Assembly (NCBI GenBank): GCA_007115705.1 | Contig: QXEO01000222.1 | Span: 4,591,176 to 4,655,175 of the forward strand | DNA: 64,000 nucleotides | Direction of reading: 5' to 3' | Origin: Dactylis glomerata | Lineage: Eukaryota > Streptophyta > Magnoliopsida > Poales > Poaceae | In this document: piece by piece, positions 10,640-22,951 of the stretch | Layout of the letters: every line of letters starts with the position of its first letter | Numbering within the stretch: the stretch's first letter is position 1 | The notes under the pieces: model-generated | Told to the model about the DNA's origin: nothing | The model's database searches: none | Seen by the model: the letters and a program-made list of their open reading frames with translations, nothing else | Position numbers and translations under genes: made by a program

Positions 10640-12330
10640 GTGCCGCTGCAGCGCGTCGTGCATCAGCGGGTGGAGTGGCTGGTGGAGCTCCGCCCATCCC
10701 GCACGTCCCTAATGCAACCGAGTATGCGGCTAGCACCGCAACAGCCTCCTTTTGGTTCTCTCTCTCCATCAAATTAGGTACAAGAAAAATCCCTTCTTTG
10801 TTTGTGCTGCTCTGTTTCTTCTGTGCAGGCAAGGTGCTTGATGAAAATACTTGCTAATATTGTTGTATGTACTATTTAGATATCTAAAGCAGAAGCTTTG
10901 TGGCTAGATTCTTTGCTGGAGATGAGGTGGCTCTCTCAGCTTGATGAGTCCTTTAGGGGATTGTTTGTGAGTTCTTGATTGCTCTGATTTTACCCCATAA
11001 AGTGGGCATATCATAGAGGAGGAGGTGCAGGCAGTGTCGTTGGCTGACCTGGTGCTTCATGGATTGTTTTTGTTTTTAGCACTATTCTGAAGTTGGTCAT
11101 GGCTTATTTTGTTCAGGTTAGCCTTTTGCGTCTTCATATGACCTGGTGAAATTACAATAATATTACTCATGCTTATGTTTTATGGTTATTGGAACAATGC
11201 AGTTCACTAATTTAATTTCCATCTACTACCATTTCAGTTGATTCTTTATGCCTCAGTAGTCATCGATGGGAAAATAGATCCATGCACCCAGCTGATGTAA
11301 TTATTCAGGTCTGTACATCTATACGTAAATTCTAGCCATGATCTGCCTCAGTGCTAAATTTTGCTTTTTCCCGCAGTTCCTCTCAAAATAAATATAGCAT
11401 GGTCCTATGGGAATAATGATTACTGTAATACTATTATTCCTCCAAGCATTGCCCTCCTGTTGTGCATATGGCCGCTTCTCTTCATCGCACATTTCCATGT
11501 CTCCCCTTCCATTTATGGCCGTTCCGAAGGTAATACTATTATTCAGGTCTGTACATCTATGCGTAAACACAATGTAAGGCTATGTGCCCAGCAACTATAT
11601 TGCAAATTCTTTACAAACTTGCAGAATCTAAATTATGCCTACAATATTGAGGTCGTTATCAAGCTACTAGGTAAATATAATTTAGAGAAAAATAGCTAAA
11701 CAGATTGTGCGGAGTATGCATATGTTCACTGTGACAAGTACAGTTTAGTCATGCATGTCACTCATCCTCACAGGAAGTTGGCAAGTTCTGGAGTTTCAAT
11801 GGTGTCCAACTTTAAATTACTGGCTAAAGAAAAGCTTAGTGATACTCAAGAAATGAACTGTTTCAGAATTGTTTAATTATGGATGTCAACTTAATAGGAT
11901 ATTTGAGGAAGGAAATGATATATTATGAAGAGCACTTACTTTGTTCATCACTCGCCAAGCATTTGTTCTGATAGTGAATTATAATGCAGGATTCAAACGG
12001 TACAAAAGGGCATGTTGTGTATTCTTTTTGCTTATGCAAATTGTGGCATCTACTGTTATTTGCATAGTTCTATTTTTTTACACTCTTACTGCATCCATTC
12101 GTGTGCTGCAGCTAGATGTGGAGAGGACAGGAGAAAACCTAGAGACATAGGTTACCTGTTAAATTAATTCTCCTCATATGGTTTGCTCCTTTGGTCTGTA
12201 TTTCAGGTTGAATGAGTATGCCGCCAAGGTATTTGTTTTTTAGATTTTCATGGTTTGAGTGGAAATGACCACCCTGTACTGAACATCCAATCAGTTTTCT
12301 GCTGAATCGAAATTCGTATTGAAATTCATG
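10640..12330. other. AT-rich intergenic or intronic sequence
   Basis: No coding sequence supported. The 22-mer beginning TTATTCAGGTCTGTACATC occurs at 11301 and again at 11539, about 240 bp apart, so part of this stretch is an old internal duplication. Several CAG|GT-like junctions could be splice sites of a noncoding or decayed transcript starting near 10000. Confidence 0.4.
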
Positions 12331-12332
12331 TA

Positions 12333-12436
12333 CTCCCTTCGACCCATAATACTCTTCTCTAATACAGATGTATCTAGACATATTTTAGTGTCTAGATACA
12401 TTCATATTAGCGAAGAGTAATATGGATCGGAGGGAG
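12333..12436. mobile_element. Stowaway MITE (104 bp)
   Basis: Terminal inverted repeats CTCCCTTCGACCCATAATAC and, inverted, CTCCCTCCGATCCATATTAC, with a TA duplication at 12331-12332 and 12437-12438. The inside folds into a long hairpin around TATCTAGACA...TGTCTAGATA. This is a Tc1/Mariner-derived, non-coding element. Confidence 0.93.
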
Positions 12437-12438
12437 TA

Positions 12439-15400
12439 GTATTTTTAGTGGTACGATTTCTCAAGTTCTCCACGCTGGCGATGAATTTCAGTGGTGAGGG
12501 TCCCCTTCGTCGGATGGCTGATTGAGGATCTCTTTGCTGGCAGCTACAATTCCATTTCATGACCGCTAAGCGCAGGTATGTCTGTCTTTTTATATTCAGT
12601 TTGAATGCTTACATATTTGTATGCATAAAGAGCCGTGGGTTGGTCCCCATAAGGCAGCGTGCCATGCATTTTATCTTGATCTTCTACTTCTTGCATATCA
12701 TATCATTGATCTAAACCTCTAGACGCTAGAGTATCATAAATCAAGTGCCTTGTAATATATCCTTATTTTCTTGATAATTTATGCCCCCTACTAATTCTGA
12801 TGACTGCAAGGAATGTTCATATGCAAGCCGGACTAACCTTGTAGCTGCCAGCGACCAGGGCGGTTTGATGTTATGGTCAACCCCTGCTCGATATGGTCTC
12901 CCATTTTATTTGAGCCTAATTGTGTTGATATATACTGAATTTATTTGAACTTGCCTGGGAACAACTTCCTAGCAAACTGAAAACATGTTGAAAGGTAGTA
13001 AAAAAATGTCCGATGCCATGTCAATTAGTACAATTGAACATGTCAATTGCGATGCCAGGTGCTCACTCTTTGACGAATAATCTCATCTGATATACTAATT
13101 GTCCGATGTTCAGCAGGTGGGCTAGCTAATGTGTAGTGTTTATTATTTTAATGGCTGGTGCTCCATTGCACAATAATGCCACTTTTCACCTACATTGAGT
13201 CGCTTCTGATTATTGTTTTGGTACTAAATATTGCTAGATCTTAGTCAAGTTATATATTCTGCATTCATATAGCTTCTTGCACACAGTAGCCATCTTGTCG
13301 TCCTTATCATTGCCGTATTTTAGAGCATATGGCCTGTCGATACCAGTCTGGGCACCTCATTCCCATTGTGCGCCATTTACCACTCTAAAACTGCTGTAGT
13401 TTTCATTGATGCCATTTACCACTCTATTCAGTAAGAAAACACACTGACAATTTGATTACACTTGTGATACCCAGCCCAGTGTCATATATACTCACAGAGT
13501 CCATTGGAATTTTTTACTCATAGGAGTCCATTAGTATTAGCTCTTTGAAAACAAAGGATAACAGCATAAACGATAAGAATATAAATATAGAGTAGCCTCT
13601 ATTGGCAGGGTCATTGCCCCCCTTCACTGTCTTCTGATGTTGTTTATGTGGTTATGACCAAGTTCACTTCTCTAATAAATGACCGATGAGTAGCAATTTT
13701 TAGCTTTTGTAAAAGCTTAGAGGCTGATGCTTAAGCCTTGGTCATACCCTTCTGTCTTAGTTTCCTGAAATAGTAAGCCCACCTTTAAACAACTCTTAAA
13801 AGAGCAGACTATGTATGTTAGGTATCAATTTTTTTATACTGTATAACTACATATATTGTTATGTTGTTACATTCATGAGAAGATCCTTGCGGTTCAATGA
13901 TTCGTGCTCCCATCGCTAGGAGCAGCACAACCCGTCACTGCCGCCGCCGCCGCGCGTCTTGCCGTCCCCAGGAGGAGCGGCTGGTGGAGCTCGCGCTCAC
14001 CGGTGCAGCTCCTCTCCCTCCTCAAGGCTGAGGTACCCAAAGTCGATCACTTTTATATTTTTGTAATAACCATTACTTTGCAGACAAGATGATCAAGAAG
14101 TGCTGCCTCCAATGACATTATCTGCTTTTCAAATGGCATCTCCTAAAAATGCATATCATAATTTGGTCACGTTGGGTGCAGTAAGAGTAATTTTCAAGCC
14201 ATTAATCTTTTTTCCTCGCAATGGTACTCTTGTATAACTGGTCACATAAAAAGGTTGTATACATTCATTATGGAAAAAATAACTCATGGGGAATTCTCTG
14301 TTCATCTGTAAAGACATGAGATCAGGCTCCTTCCCTGTCTTGGACAGAAAATTGGAGAAGAAGAATATGCTCATGTGGAGCGGCATGTTTCTTGGTATGT
14401 AGGTGAGTGCAACCATATATATCAATATTTTCACTTAAGAATTATGTATGCTAGGTCTGGGCATTATATAAGGTAATGAATGTTGTCAGTTTAGAATGGT
14501 TCTGCTTTCTATCCTTCTAGACTAAATTTATTAGTTTTGCCATTTCAAATTGAGATTACCATTACCAGTTGAAATCATGGTTGGATTAGAATATTTTACA
14601 TTAAAAATTAGCATACCAAGTAGTCTCCAACCTATCGTTGTTTGACTAATATCCATGTTTGTCATTAGGCCATAAGCTAAATGTATGTGTTGTTTTACAT
14701 TGATTTTCCTTCATTATGACTTACTCAACTCTCCATTCTATCCTTGGTAGGTCAATGAGCATCTTAATGTCTTTCAAATGCAGTTATGATATAATTAGCT
14801 TCAGTAGGTTTTTGGAATTTCAATATCATAAGGTATAAGGTGAGGCATTTGCTTATTTGGTTCACATATTATAGTCTTAACTCTCAAGCACGCTATACGG
14901 TCTTGCTTTTAAAATTCGGTATCTTAACGTTCTAATGTATTTAGGATGGTATATTCTTTTGCTTTGGGATCTTCATTGGTATATGATCCAAGGAGTTTTT
15001 GCTTTCCATTTTATACATGTAGCAACAGTTGTTGCTGACTGGATGTTATGACATCACTATAGTCTACATACCTCCCAGCGTTTTTTAAAGAAGCATGCAT
15101 GTAGGCTTCGTTTCTCGGTAAAAAAAGGATTCTGTTTTACTCATGTGCTTGTGTTAAAAAAAATACTTCTGTCAGTTTCAGTGTGGATGCAATGTAGGAT
15201 CAGTTTCTGAGCGAAAGAAGGAGAGATGTATGCAAAGCCAAGGAGAGCAATATAGGTACCTTTTGATTGCATCCTGACAATAATTATTGCATTTTTAGAT
15301 CTTTTAACCCTTTCTATTGGTTCTAAAAGGATCTGTTAACATTGTGCATGTTCTATGCTAAACTGAATTAACTCTATTTCTTTCGAAGGAAGAATTATTC

Positions 15401-16095
15401 TGTCAATTATTCACTCATTCCTATATATTTTCTATCTGAAAGATTGTATGTGAGATTGCAACTAATTTGATGAATACTTGTGTTCTAACATGTTTTTTCA
15501 GCAGTGGAAGTGATATTGGCTATTTGACGGAGCTAGCTAAGAAAGTATATTATTTGCCTGCTTGGTATTGGTTCATTTCATTGATAAGAACAATTTTTTA
15601 TAAACTTGCCATATGCACTGCTTGATATCTCATACTTTTGATCCTGATCAATTACTAAAATATAATAAAAGTTGTTGTTTCTGTTAATAATTAATTGCTA
15701 CTTGCTTGCTTTGTGATCTTCTTTTTTCTTGCCATTGAGAACTAATGCCGCTTTTAATGGGAAGGTTTTAGGTAAACACATTATACTTATTATCTTTAGA
15801 AATTAAGATCCTTTTGTTGCTTGTGTAACTGGGCACCGAAATTTTTATGATATTTTTACTTTAGGTTGATGTCCCTGACCAAAAAACCATTAGTACAAAA
15901 CTTGGGGCTATTTCTTATATATGTTTACGTGTGTAAATGCTCCATCGGTTCTTCTTTGTTCTGCATACAATTTGTCTTAACATTGGTAAAATAACTATTC
16001 AGGTGTGTTGGTCTGTACAAGTGTACATATATGGTGAGCAGTTAGTTCAGGTCAAATTTCTTGAAATTTTAGTCCAGGCCATTGCCTTTAAATAG
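12439..16095. other. AT-rich intergenic sequence, no gene seen
   Basis: No supported ORF. A short GC-rich island at 13904-14035 (a 62-codon ORF rich in Ala, Arg and Ser) stands out but has no recognisable domain and partly resembles 10640-10700. Before element B inserted, this stretch was continuous with 27514 onwards. Confidence 0.5.
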
Positions 16096-16100
16096 ATTAG

Positions 16101-19100
16101 TGTGACGACCTCAAATTTGATAACAAATTCGAAGTGCCCGTTATGTAATCCATCACAATCCCAGAATCATTGTTGTGATTTACATAACGTAGTGGATATC
16201 ACAGTCATAGCTACTAATAGCAAATAAAGGGAATTACATAGGTGGTCGCACAGACCAAACCTTACATTATATCATCATGCAGCGGAATAACACTTTGGGT
16301 CCATATTGTCAAGCTTCAACCGCACAGGCAAAGCAGACAGTAGGAAACGAGCCTAATTCGCAAAGTCGTCAATGATTCCTTTCTCCTTGATTTTTCTCCT
16401 TCAAGTCTGGCCAAGTTAATAGCCAGGGACAGAGCCGTGAGTACATTGCATGCACTCGCAAACCATCTCATAAATAAATGAATAGAGAATGCATAGTTCA
16501 TATAGTGGTCTAAGCTCTAGGTTCATTTGCATAAAGCAGAATTTCCTTTCAAAGATCTTTTATCTAAAATGGTAAGAAAACGTTTAGCTCTTTATAAATC
16601 TCTAGATGGAGTCCCCCAAATGTCAATTCTTTTGTTCACCAAGTCACCTTCATGGTCATCAAAATTCATTGTCAAGTCACCTTTCTCAAATCATTTTCAA
16701 AGTAAAACTTGATAACGGCCAAGCAGCTCCAAACCAACCGTCCATGACCGCGGACGCGGCTATTCGAATAGTTTTACACTCTGCAGAGGTTGTACACTTT
16801 ACCCACACCATCCGACTACTCATCGTGTGGGCAACTTCCCCGCATAACAACATATGCCACGACAAGCAGTCGACCATTAATGTTTCACCTGCCCGCCTTA
16901 GCATAAACACTACCGCCTAGAGATGTACCCCTCAACACCGGAGTCCAAGAAGCTGTCCAGAGTGTGCAAAGTTCCCAGCCGCTTGACCCACCGGAATGCC
17001 ACTAACCGAGGTAGGGTCCTACACCCGGCAGTCCATTTTCAATGAGGGCTCTTCGGCTTGTACCCCAACCACCTAAAAAGGAGGACAAGGCGAACCTAGG
17101 CCGTAGCCATAGGGTGCCCTGGAAGAGGAGTCCCTGGTCGGACTTCCATTTACATTTTATAGGGTCTACACTAAGGAGACACAAGTACTCCACTAAGCCC
17201 TGTCCCATACCAGGATAATGTGGTCGCACTGTATGATTGGTCCAGTGGTACTTCACTCATTTATCATTTTTGTCAAACCTTCATGTCACCTTCACCATGT
17301 CACCATTTTGTAAATAGTTTTCAAAGTCACCCTTGGGAAGGTTGCCCATCTCCAAGGTTTGTATTTAAAAAAAATCATCCTTGGGCAAGGTTGCCCCTTT
17401 CCAAGGTTTTCATTTCAAAATCTTCATGATCTCCATTGGGGTTCCCACCTAGTCATTTTCCATGAATGCCTTCAGCTCAAGCATGATCCTCATGAGGGCA
17501 CAAGGATCTAGGTAGGTATATTGGATAGACTTAGCTTGATGCGCTACTTAGCATCCACTAAGGAAAGGGTTTCTCAAAGGTAGGCTAGGTTTGATGCTCT
17601 TGATGTCATCCACAAAAAGGGTTGGATGCACTTGTCAAGAAAGACATCACTACTTATTTGCATCTTGGTAACAATCATTGTAGCATGCATTTTTATTTAA
17701 AAGCAAGTAAACATGCATTATAAAACTGGGTAATGGTATGATCAAAAGATGGCTTGCCTGGCTTGGCAATGTCATAGGCTTCTTCATCTTCATCTCGGGT
17801 TGGGTAGTCTCCATCACCATTGCTTGGTTGACTTCGGGATCCATTCTCCTTACTCTCGTTGTCGTCTAATCGTTGGAAAGCAAATAAGCATACAATCACC
17901 ACACAATTCACAAACAACATCTATTTACTCAAATACACATACTTGGGTAAGGGAAGTGATCTAGGAAGTCTATGGAGAGTGGTTTCGATGATAATTGAGT
18001 TCCGATGGATGAGATGATTGAGTTGTTGTACCTAAGTAGGGTTTATTTATTTTGGATTATAAAAATATCTCCTGCAAGTTCTTATTGACCAAAGTTCATA
18101 TACTACTAGTATATATTCAAGATTATGGTTCAACTAAAGAGGCTTCATAGGATTTGGAGTATGTTTCTTTTATTGAAGCCATTTCTAGTTTGCAAAGATT
18201 TAGTGATCAAGTTTGAATCTTACAAGTAGAGTTTATGGATCCTAGTTGAATGGGATCAAAGATCAATATTTAGAAATGTGGTTGATTCGAATTGGTTTCA
18301 TATCATTTCCATATTTTGAGATAGGTGTGCAAGTTTGAGTTTCTAATTACTACTATGTAGTATTAATTCTCCAAATACCTTCTACCAGATCACATGGACT
18401 AAGATCAACCTACAGATAGATAATTGGAAAGGTGGTATAACAATATATAAGAGCTCCATCAAAATTCCAATTATAGGTTTGAGTTTAATAAAATCCTATA
18501 TGGCAAATGCCTATTTAACCATATGGGTAAATAGCATTTGATTTAAAAGGTTCAAAAATGAGATCTAATGGTATAGACAGATGGGTATCACTAATTGTGA
18601 ATTTTCAAAGTTGGATTTATATTTTTAGGAATTTTATTCGAATTGATATGAATTTTCTAAGGTGAAAAAGCTCCTGTTTTGTTATTTTTACTGCAACCAA
18701 TCTGTAAATCTAATTGTGTTGAAACCACTTTTATTGGATAGCTTATGTTCTAAGGTTTCCAGAACATTTTTATTTGCTAGATTTGGATCGGTAGATCTCC
18801 GGGAAAACTAAATATACTAAAGCATCTGAAAACAATTTCGGAAATTCGCAAAATCGGAATAACCCTTTTTTTATATCCGGGCCGAACACACAGACCACGC
18901 TGGGCCGGCCCGTTCGGCTGCAAGTGGCGGGTGACAGGGAAAAAAAAGAGGACCGGTCCGGCCTGCCAAGGGGCCCTACCGGTCAGAACTTAAACCGAAC
19001 AGGTATCGGGCTTCTTCTTCCTCGTGCTACAGGAACGTAAACGAGAGCGAGCTACTGGGAGCAGGGCTGCGCACGGGGATCTCACCTGCGGCGATGGGGA

Positions 19101-20656
19101 GCGGCGGCGAGGTTGTCTAGGCGGCGGAGGAGCTTCTCCTCTTCCACCTTGTCCAGCCGGAAGCTCGAGGGAGCTGCTGGAACACTGGGAACGGCTGCAC
19201 GCTCCGGAGCTCGGCCTACTCCGGCGAGCTCAAACCGGCGAGCAACTAGCGAGGAGATTATGTCTAGGAGGTTCCTGGGGATGGTGGGGTTCTTTTCAGG
19301 GAAGAATGACGGCCTTTTATAGTCGGGAGAGGGAGCACGGGGCGAGTGGATCTGGGGAGAGAGCGCGGCCGGTGTCGGCTAACGGAGGGACGCGGCGGTC
19401 GGTGCTTTCGGCGGAGGGCTGCAGTGTGCTGTGGGGTGCTGCTGGCGCGCTTGCAGGCTGCGGGGTGGTCTGGTTCAGAGGGAGCAAGTGAGGGGTCCGG
19501 GCGGTGGTTCTCCTCTGTTCTTCCTTGTCTCACGGCCGTGGTCGGGGCAGGGGATGCTGGGGCTCGACCAAGAGATGTCCTCAAGCATGGCTACAGGGCC
19601 TGGGACGAACGGAAACAGTGTTGGTCACAGTAGAATCGATTTTCTAGATTTTTGCCCACCACGTGTTCGATGAAATGCCCGCAAGAAATCAAATTTCAAA
19701 TTTTTGAAAACGGCCACCGTGGGTCTTCATCATATTGGACAAGGGTTCCAGGGATATTTTTGTTTCGAAGAAATAACAAGTTTTGCAAAAATTTATATTT
19801 CAAACTTGGGTATTGTCACTGTTTCAGATTCAAAGTTTGGCTGATGTTTGAGTTAGGTTCTGATTTGAATTTTGGTTTGAAACTTCTTGGTCAAGTTAGT
19901 ATGCAGCCTGGTCAAGCTCAACTAACTGACCACACCCTTACTTGAGTTACAGATTTCTTAATATAAGTGTCCAAAGTAGGGTAGTGGTTAACTTTTTCTA
20001 GATCATCTTTTCTTCTCTTTTTCTTTATTTCTCTTGCTTCTGGTTCCTTTGATCTTTGTGGTTCTTCTCTAATGCTTCTATTGGTTAAGTTTGAATTAAC
20101 TAAACATTGCACCATAAATTAAAACCCACATGAAATCATAAAAGACCTATATTAAAACTCTATGCATACATGAAATATGAAGTGCAGAAGGTTTAAATCT
20201 TGGTCCAAAGGTGTTAGTTTTCTTGTAGATGTCATGGAGTTGGGAAATGACCTCTTATTTGAATTCAAACTTTGGTAGAATATTAAATAGAGTTCCAAGT
20301 TGATTTTTGTTTCACACTTTATAGTATTTGATTCTTTTCTATTTGTTTGTGATTGCTTGACTTAATTTTGGTTTGGCAAATGACCCAAATGGGTTTAGCA
20401 CGCAACCATGCACAAACTTTAATAGTTAGAAAACTCTTTCTATTTCACAAAAACATTTTACATGTATAATTATTTGTTTTAAAAACCCTTCCCATTCTCT
20501 TTTTATTTGAAGCATGGGAGCAAATGCTCAAATTCAGAAGTTTCGAAAAGGCAAGAAATTAATCTTATATGCACAATAAAAGTTTTTGTTGGCTCCAAAA
20601 TTTGGGATTTTAATAAATCCATTTATTTCTATTTCCCAAAAATTTGGGTTGTTACA
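16101..20656 (-). repeat. 3' LTR of element B (4,556 bp)
   Basis: Minus strand starts TGTAACAACCC and ends GTCGTCACA. A minus-strand TATA box, CTATAAAAGG, is at 19313-19322, placing U3 at about 20656-19290 and leaving an R-U5 of about 3.2 kb. The GC-rich part around 19024-19640 gives 70-155-codon ORFs in several frames on both strands; they are duplicated in the other LTR and are treated as leader sequence, not genes. Confidence 0.95.
19313..19322 (-). promoter_or_regulatory. TATA box of the B-type LTR (3' copy)
   Basis: CTATAAAAGG on the minus strand, followed downstream by GC-rich sequence. The identical site in the 5' LTR is at 26165-26174 and would drive the element's genomic RNA. Confidence 0.65.
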
Positions 20657-20700
20657 CTCTTCCCCCCTTAAAAAGAATCTCGTCCCGAGATTCACAAGTT
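20657..20700 (-). other. Polypurine tract and conserved hairpin of element B
   Basis: On the minus strand AAGGGGGGAAGAG directly precedes the 3' LTR, itself preceded by the small inverted repeat GAATCTCGGGACGAGATTC (20680-20698). This pair is a signature I know from Tekay/Del-type gypsy elements. Confidence 0.75.
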
Positions 20701-21075
20701 AAGATTGAGATAGATTGGGAGATGAGATTAACAGATAAGAGATGTAGGGTATATTGATTCCTATAAAGATTGGGTACACCCAAAATGTGATAAGGCCATA
20801 CGGGCCAAAAACACATCTTCACCAATCACCCAGCAATGTCAACACACAATCACACTTTCAAAAACAAAAATCTTCTCGGTTTAAACCATAGGATTTCATT
20901 AATAAGGGTCTTGCAGATTACACTTCTCGCTCTTGATTCTCAAAGAAATAAACAAGCTGACTAGTCCCAACTAAGGTGACTAAGGCTTCTTCTCGGCTTG
21001 GATCCTCCCACTTGATTCAACTTGTTCTTACTAACTTTATGGCTACGAGCAACTTCGGGGTATTCCATGGCTGAT

Positions 21076-22254
21076 TCATGATGTTTGATCTTTTTCTTCT
21101 CTTCGGGTCTTAAGGTTGCCAAAGTTACTTCCCGGTGGTTTGTAAGGCTGCTTCCTTCCCCTGCGGGGGTCGAGGCTATAGAGTCCTTTGACACTATCTT
21201 CAATAATGATGCGGTTGTGAACTCTGCCCAGGTTGATGTCGATAGGGTTGCCTCCTGAAGATGAAAGATCATTTGCAGGATCTTCCGAGCAACTGGGTTT
21301 GACACTCTCTTTAGTTATGACCTGATCTTGAGCGACCGGAGGTTCTGGTGCAGCGTTCAACTTTGTTGGGCAGTCGTTGGAGTAGTGCCCCTGGGTTCCG
21401 CACTCATAGCAGGTGATGTTGGTCTTGTCACTAGCATTGGGAAAAGTATTCTTTGGTAGAGCTCTTCCAGATCGTAGGGTAAGGTCATAGCATAGGCTAG
21501 AGGGTGCCGGAGGCCTACTTTCTTGACGTCTTATCCTCCTTTCTCTCTTCTTTTTGTTACGAGCTTTCTGTTGTTTTCTAGGACTGTCATGCTCCTTGCT
21601 AGTCTTGACAACTTGAGCTGCTAGCTGAAAATGCTTTTGCTTGATCTTGGATATAGCTGTCACCAGGTGATTCATGGAGCAGTTTGCTGGAACATGAGTA
21701 CTACTCTCACATAAGAAGCATGTGATGTTTCTTGAGGGGCATTCTCCAGTTGGATGCTTGATGTCGCAATTGGGACAGTTGCTCGTACATTGGCTAGATT
21801 GATGACCTTCTTCTCCACAACGGCTACAAGCCTTCATACGGAGGTGATCTAGGTTGGGAATACTTTTATTGGGACAGGGACGTTTTGCGTGGAGTGCTTC
21901 TCCACAATCATAACATAAGGGTTGAGTGCACAAATCTCCTTGCTTCTTCTTTGGAATTAGGTTCAAGTGGGACCTCTTTTGGTATTCTCGAGCAATTCTA
22001 TTGAGGTGAAACTCAAACTCCGAGTTGGCCTGACCTCCTTTCGTACATAACTGAAATGGTGGATTGGAGAGCATGGGGTGCATCAGAGGGGTCAAGTCCT
22101 GCAGTAGATGAGAGGGAACGTCTTTCAAAAGGTTTCTTATGCGGGGTGGGTATGGTTTAGAGTTTAGTTTGGGCCAAATAATTCTAGAACATTTTTGAGA
22201 AAACAAGTTGTTGGGGTGGTTGCTACCTTTTGCCGAATGGCATATGAGCAACAT
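21076..22254 (-). CDS. Gag-like protein with five CCHC zinc knuckles (element B)
   Basis: ATG-started ORF of 392 codons in the interior of element B. CX2CX4HX4C zinc knuckles lie at residues of about 114-127, 143-156, 179-192 and 282-295, with a variant (CX2CX3HX4C) at 160-172; such knuckles bind nucleic acid in the nucleocapsid part of Gag and in CNBP-like proteins. A strongly basic stretch (KKKRERRIRR, near 234-243) lies between the fourth and fifth knuckles. No capsid (Retrotrans_gag) domain, protease DTG, RT or integrase motif is seen, so the protein is either the nucleocapsid part of a Gag or a captured zinc-knuckle protein. The ORF has no internal stops, in line with the youth of the element. 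It probably packages element RNA, but reverse transcription must come from another element. Confidence 0.82.
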   Translation of the reverse strand: MLLICHSAKGSNHPNNLFSQKCSRIIWPKLNSKPYPPRIRNLLKDVPSHLLQDLTPLMHPMLSNPPFQLCTKGGQANSEFEFHLNRIAREYQKRSHLNLIPKKKQGDLCTQPLCYDCGEALHAKRPCPNKSIPNLDHLRMKACSRCGEEGHQSSQCTSNCPNCDIKHPTGECPSRNITCFLCESSTHVPANCSMNHLVTAISKIKQKHFQLAAQVVKTSKEHDSPRKQQKARNKKKRERRIRRQESRPPAPSSLCYDLTLRSGRALPKNTFPNASDKTNITCYECGTQGHYSNDCPTKLNAAPEPPVAQDQVITKESVKPSCSEDPANDLSSSGGNPIDINLGRVHNRIIIEDSVKGLYSLDPRRGRKQPYKPPGSNFGNLKTRREEKDQTS

Positions 22255-22951
22255 ATCTCAAAATAAATCAATCATTCCAACAATCAAGGTACTAAGCACA
22301 CTTAGTAATCGTGAGGTAAGGGCAGCTCAATGAAATCAACTGAGCATTTCCTATAAATCCTGTGGGTCAAAAGGTTTGCTGGGTCTTCATCATTTTTGAT
22401 CACTCTTTATTTGCTCTTGTAGTCTTTGTCTCACAGGGTTGACTCTTGTTGGAAGATTTCTGGATCAGGTGAAGAGTCTCTCTTTCGATGGTAGCGGTTG
22501 TAGTTGACATCCTAGGTTGAAGTCTTGAAAAATATTGAGTCCCTCATCTTTTCATCCAAAAGTCCTTCGGTCTTAGGTCGGTATATCATCCATAGTATAT
22601 ATTTGAAGTAGATGAGGAATAGAGTAAATCAAATCTTTGAAAAGACTTTGTAATCAAAGAGGTAAATAAATTCTTTGTCAAAATCTCTTGAGAGTATAAG
22701 TTGAGAGTGTAAGATATTTGAAGTGAATAAGATGAGAGTATAAGTTGGCTTTGGATACCAAAGCAAATAAATTTCTTTTGTAGAAATAAGGTTTTGTCAA
22801 CATATCACTTTCTTAGCTAACGACCATGCTAACTAAGGTCTCCTAAGGTCATGATAGTCCTGATACCAAACTTGTGATATCAGAGATATCATTTTCTAAC
22901 GACCATACTAACTAGGGTTTCCTAGAGTCAGCCTAGGCTCTGATACCAACT
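22255..22951 (-). other. 5' leader of element B, with a duplicated primer-site region
   Basis: Noncoding. The true primer site TGGTATCAGAGC is at 22937-22948. About 77 bp further into the element a second copy of the LTR-end plus primer-site context occurs: TTTGGTATCAGGAC with the same preceding ATCACAAG. The tandem pair covers about 22798-22875 and 22881-22955. Confidence 0.75.
22937..22948 (-). promoter_or_regulatory. Primer-binding site (initiator tRNA-Met type) of element B
   Basis: Minus-strand TGGTATCAGAGC, 3 bp from the end of the 5' LTR. It is the standard plant LTR-element primer site and fixes the orientation. Confidence 0.93.

Noticed and set aside
19024..19673. GC-rich ORFs of 70-155 codons (also at 25876-26525)
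   Set aside because: Present identically in both LTRs of element B, overlapping on both strands, no domain; LTR leader sequence.
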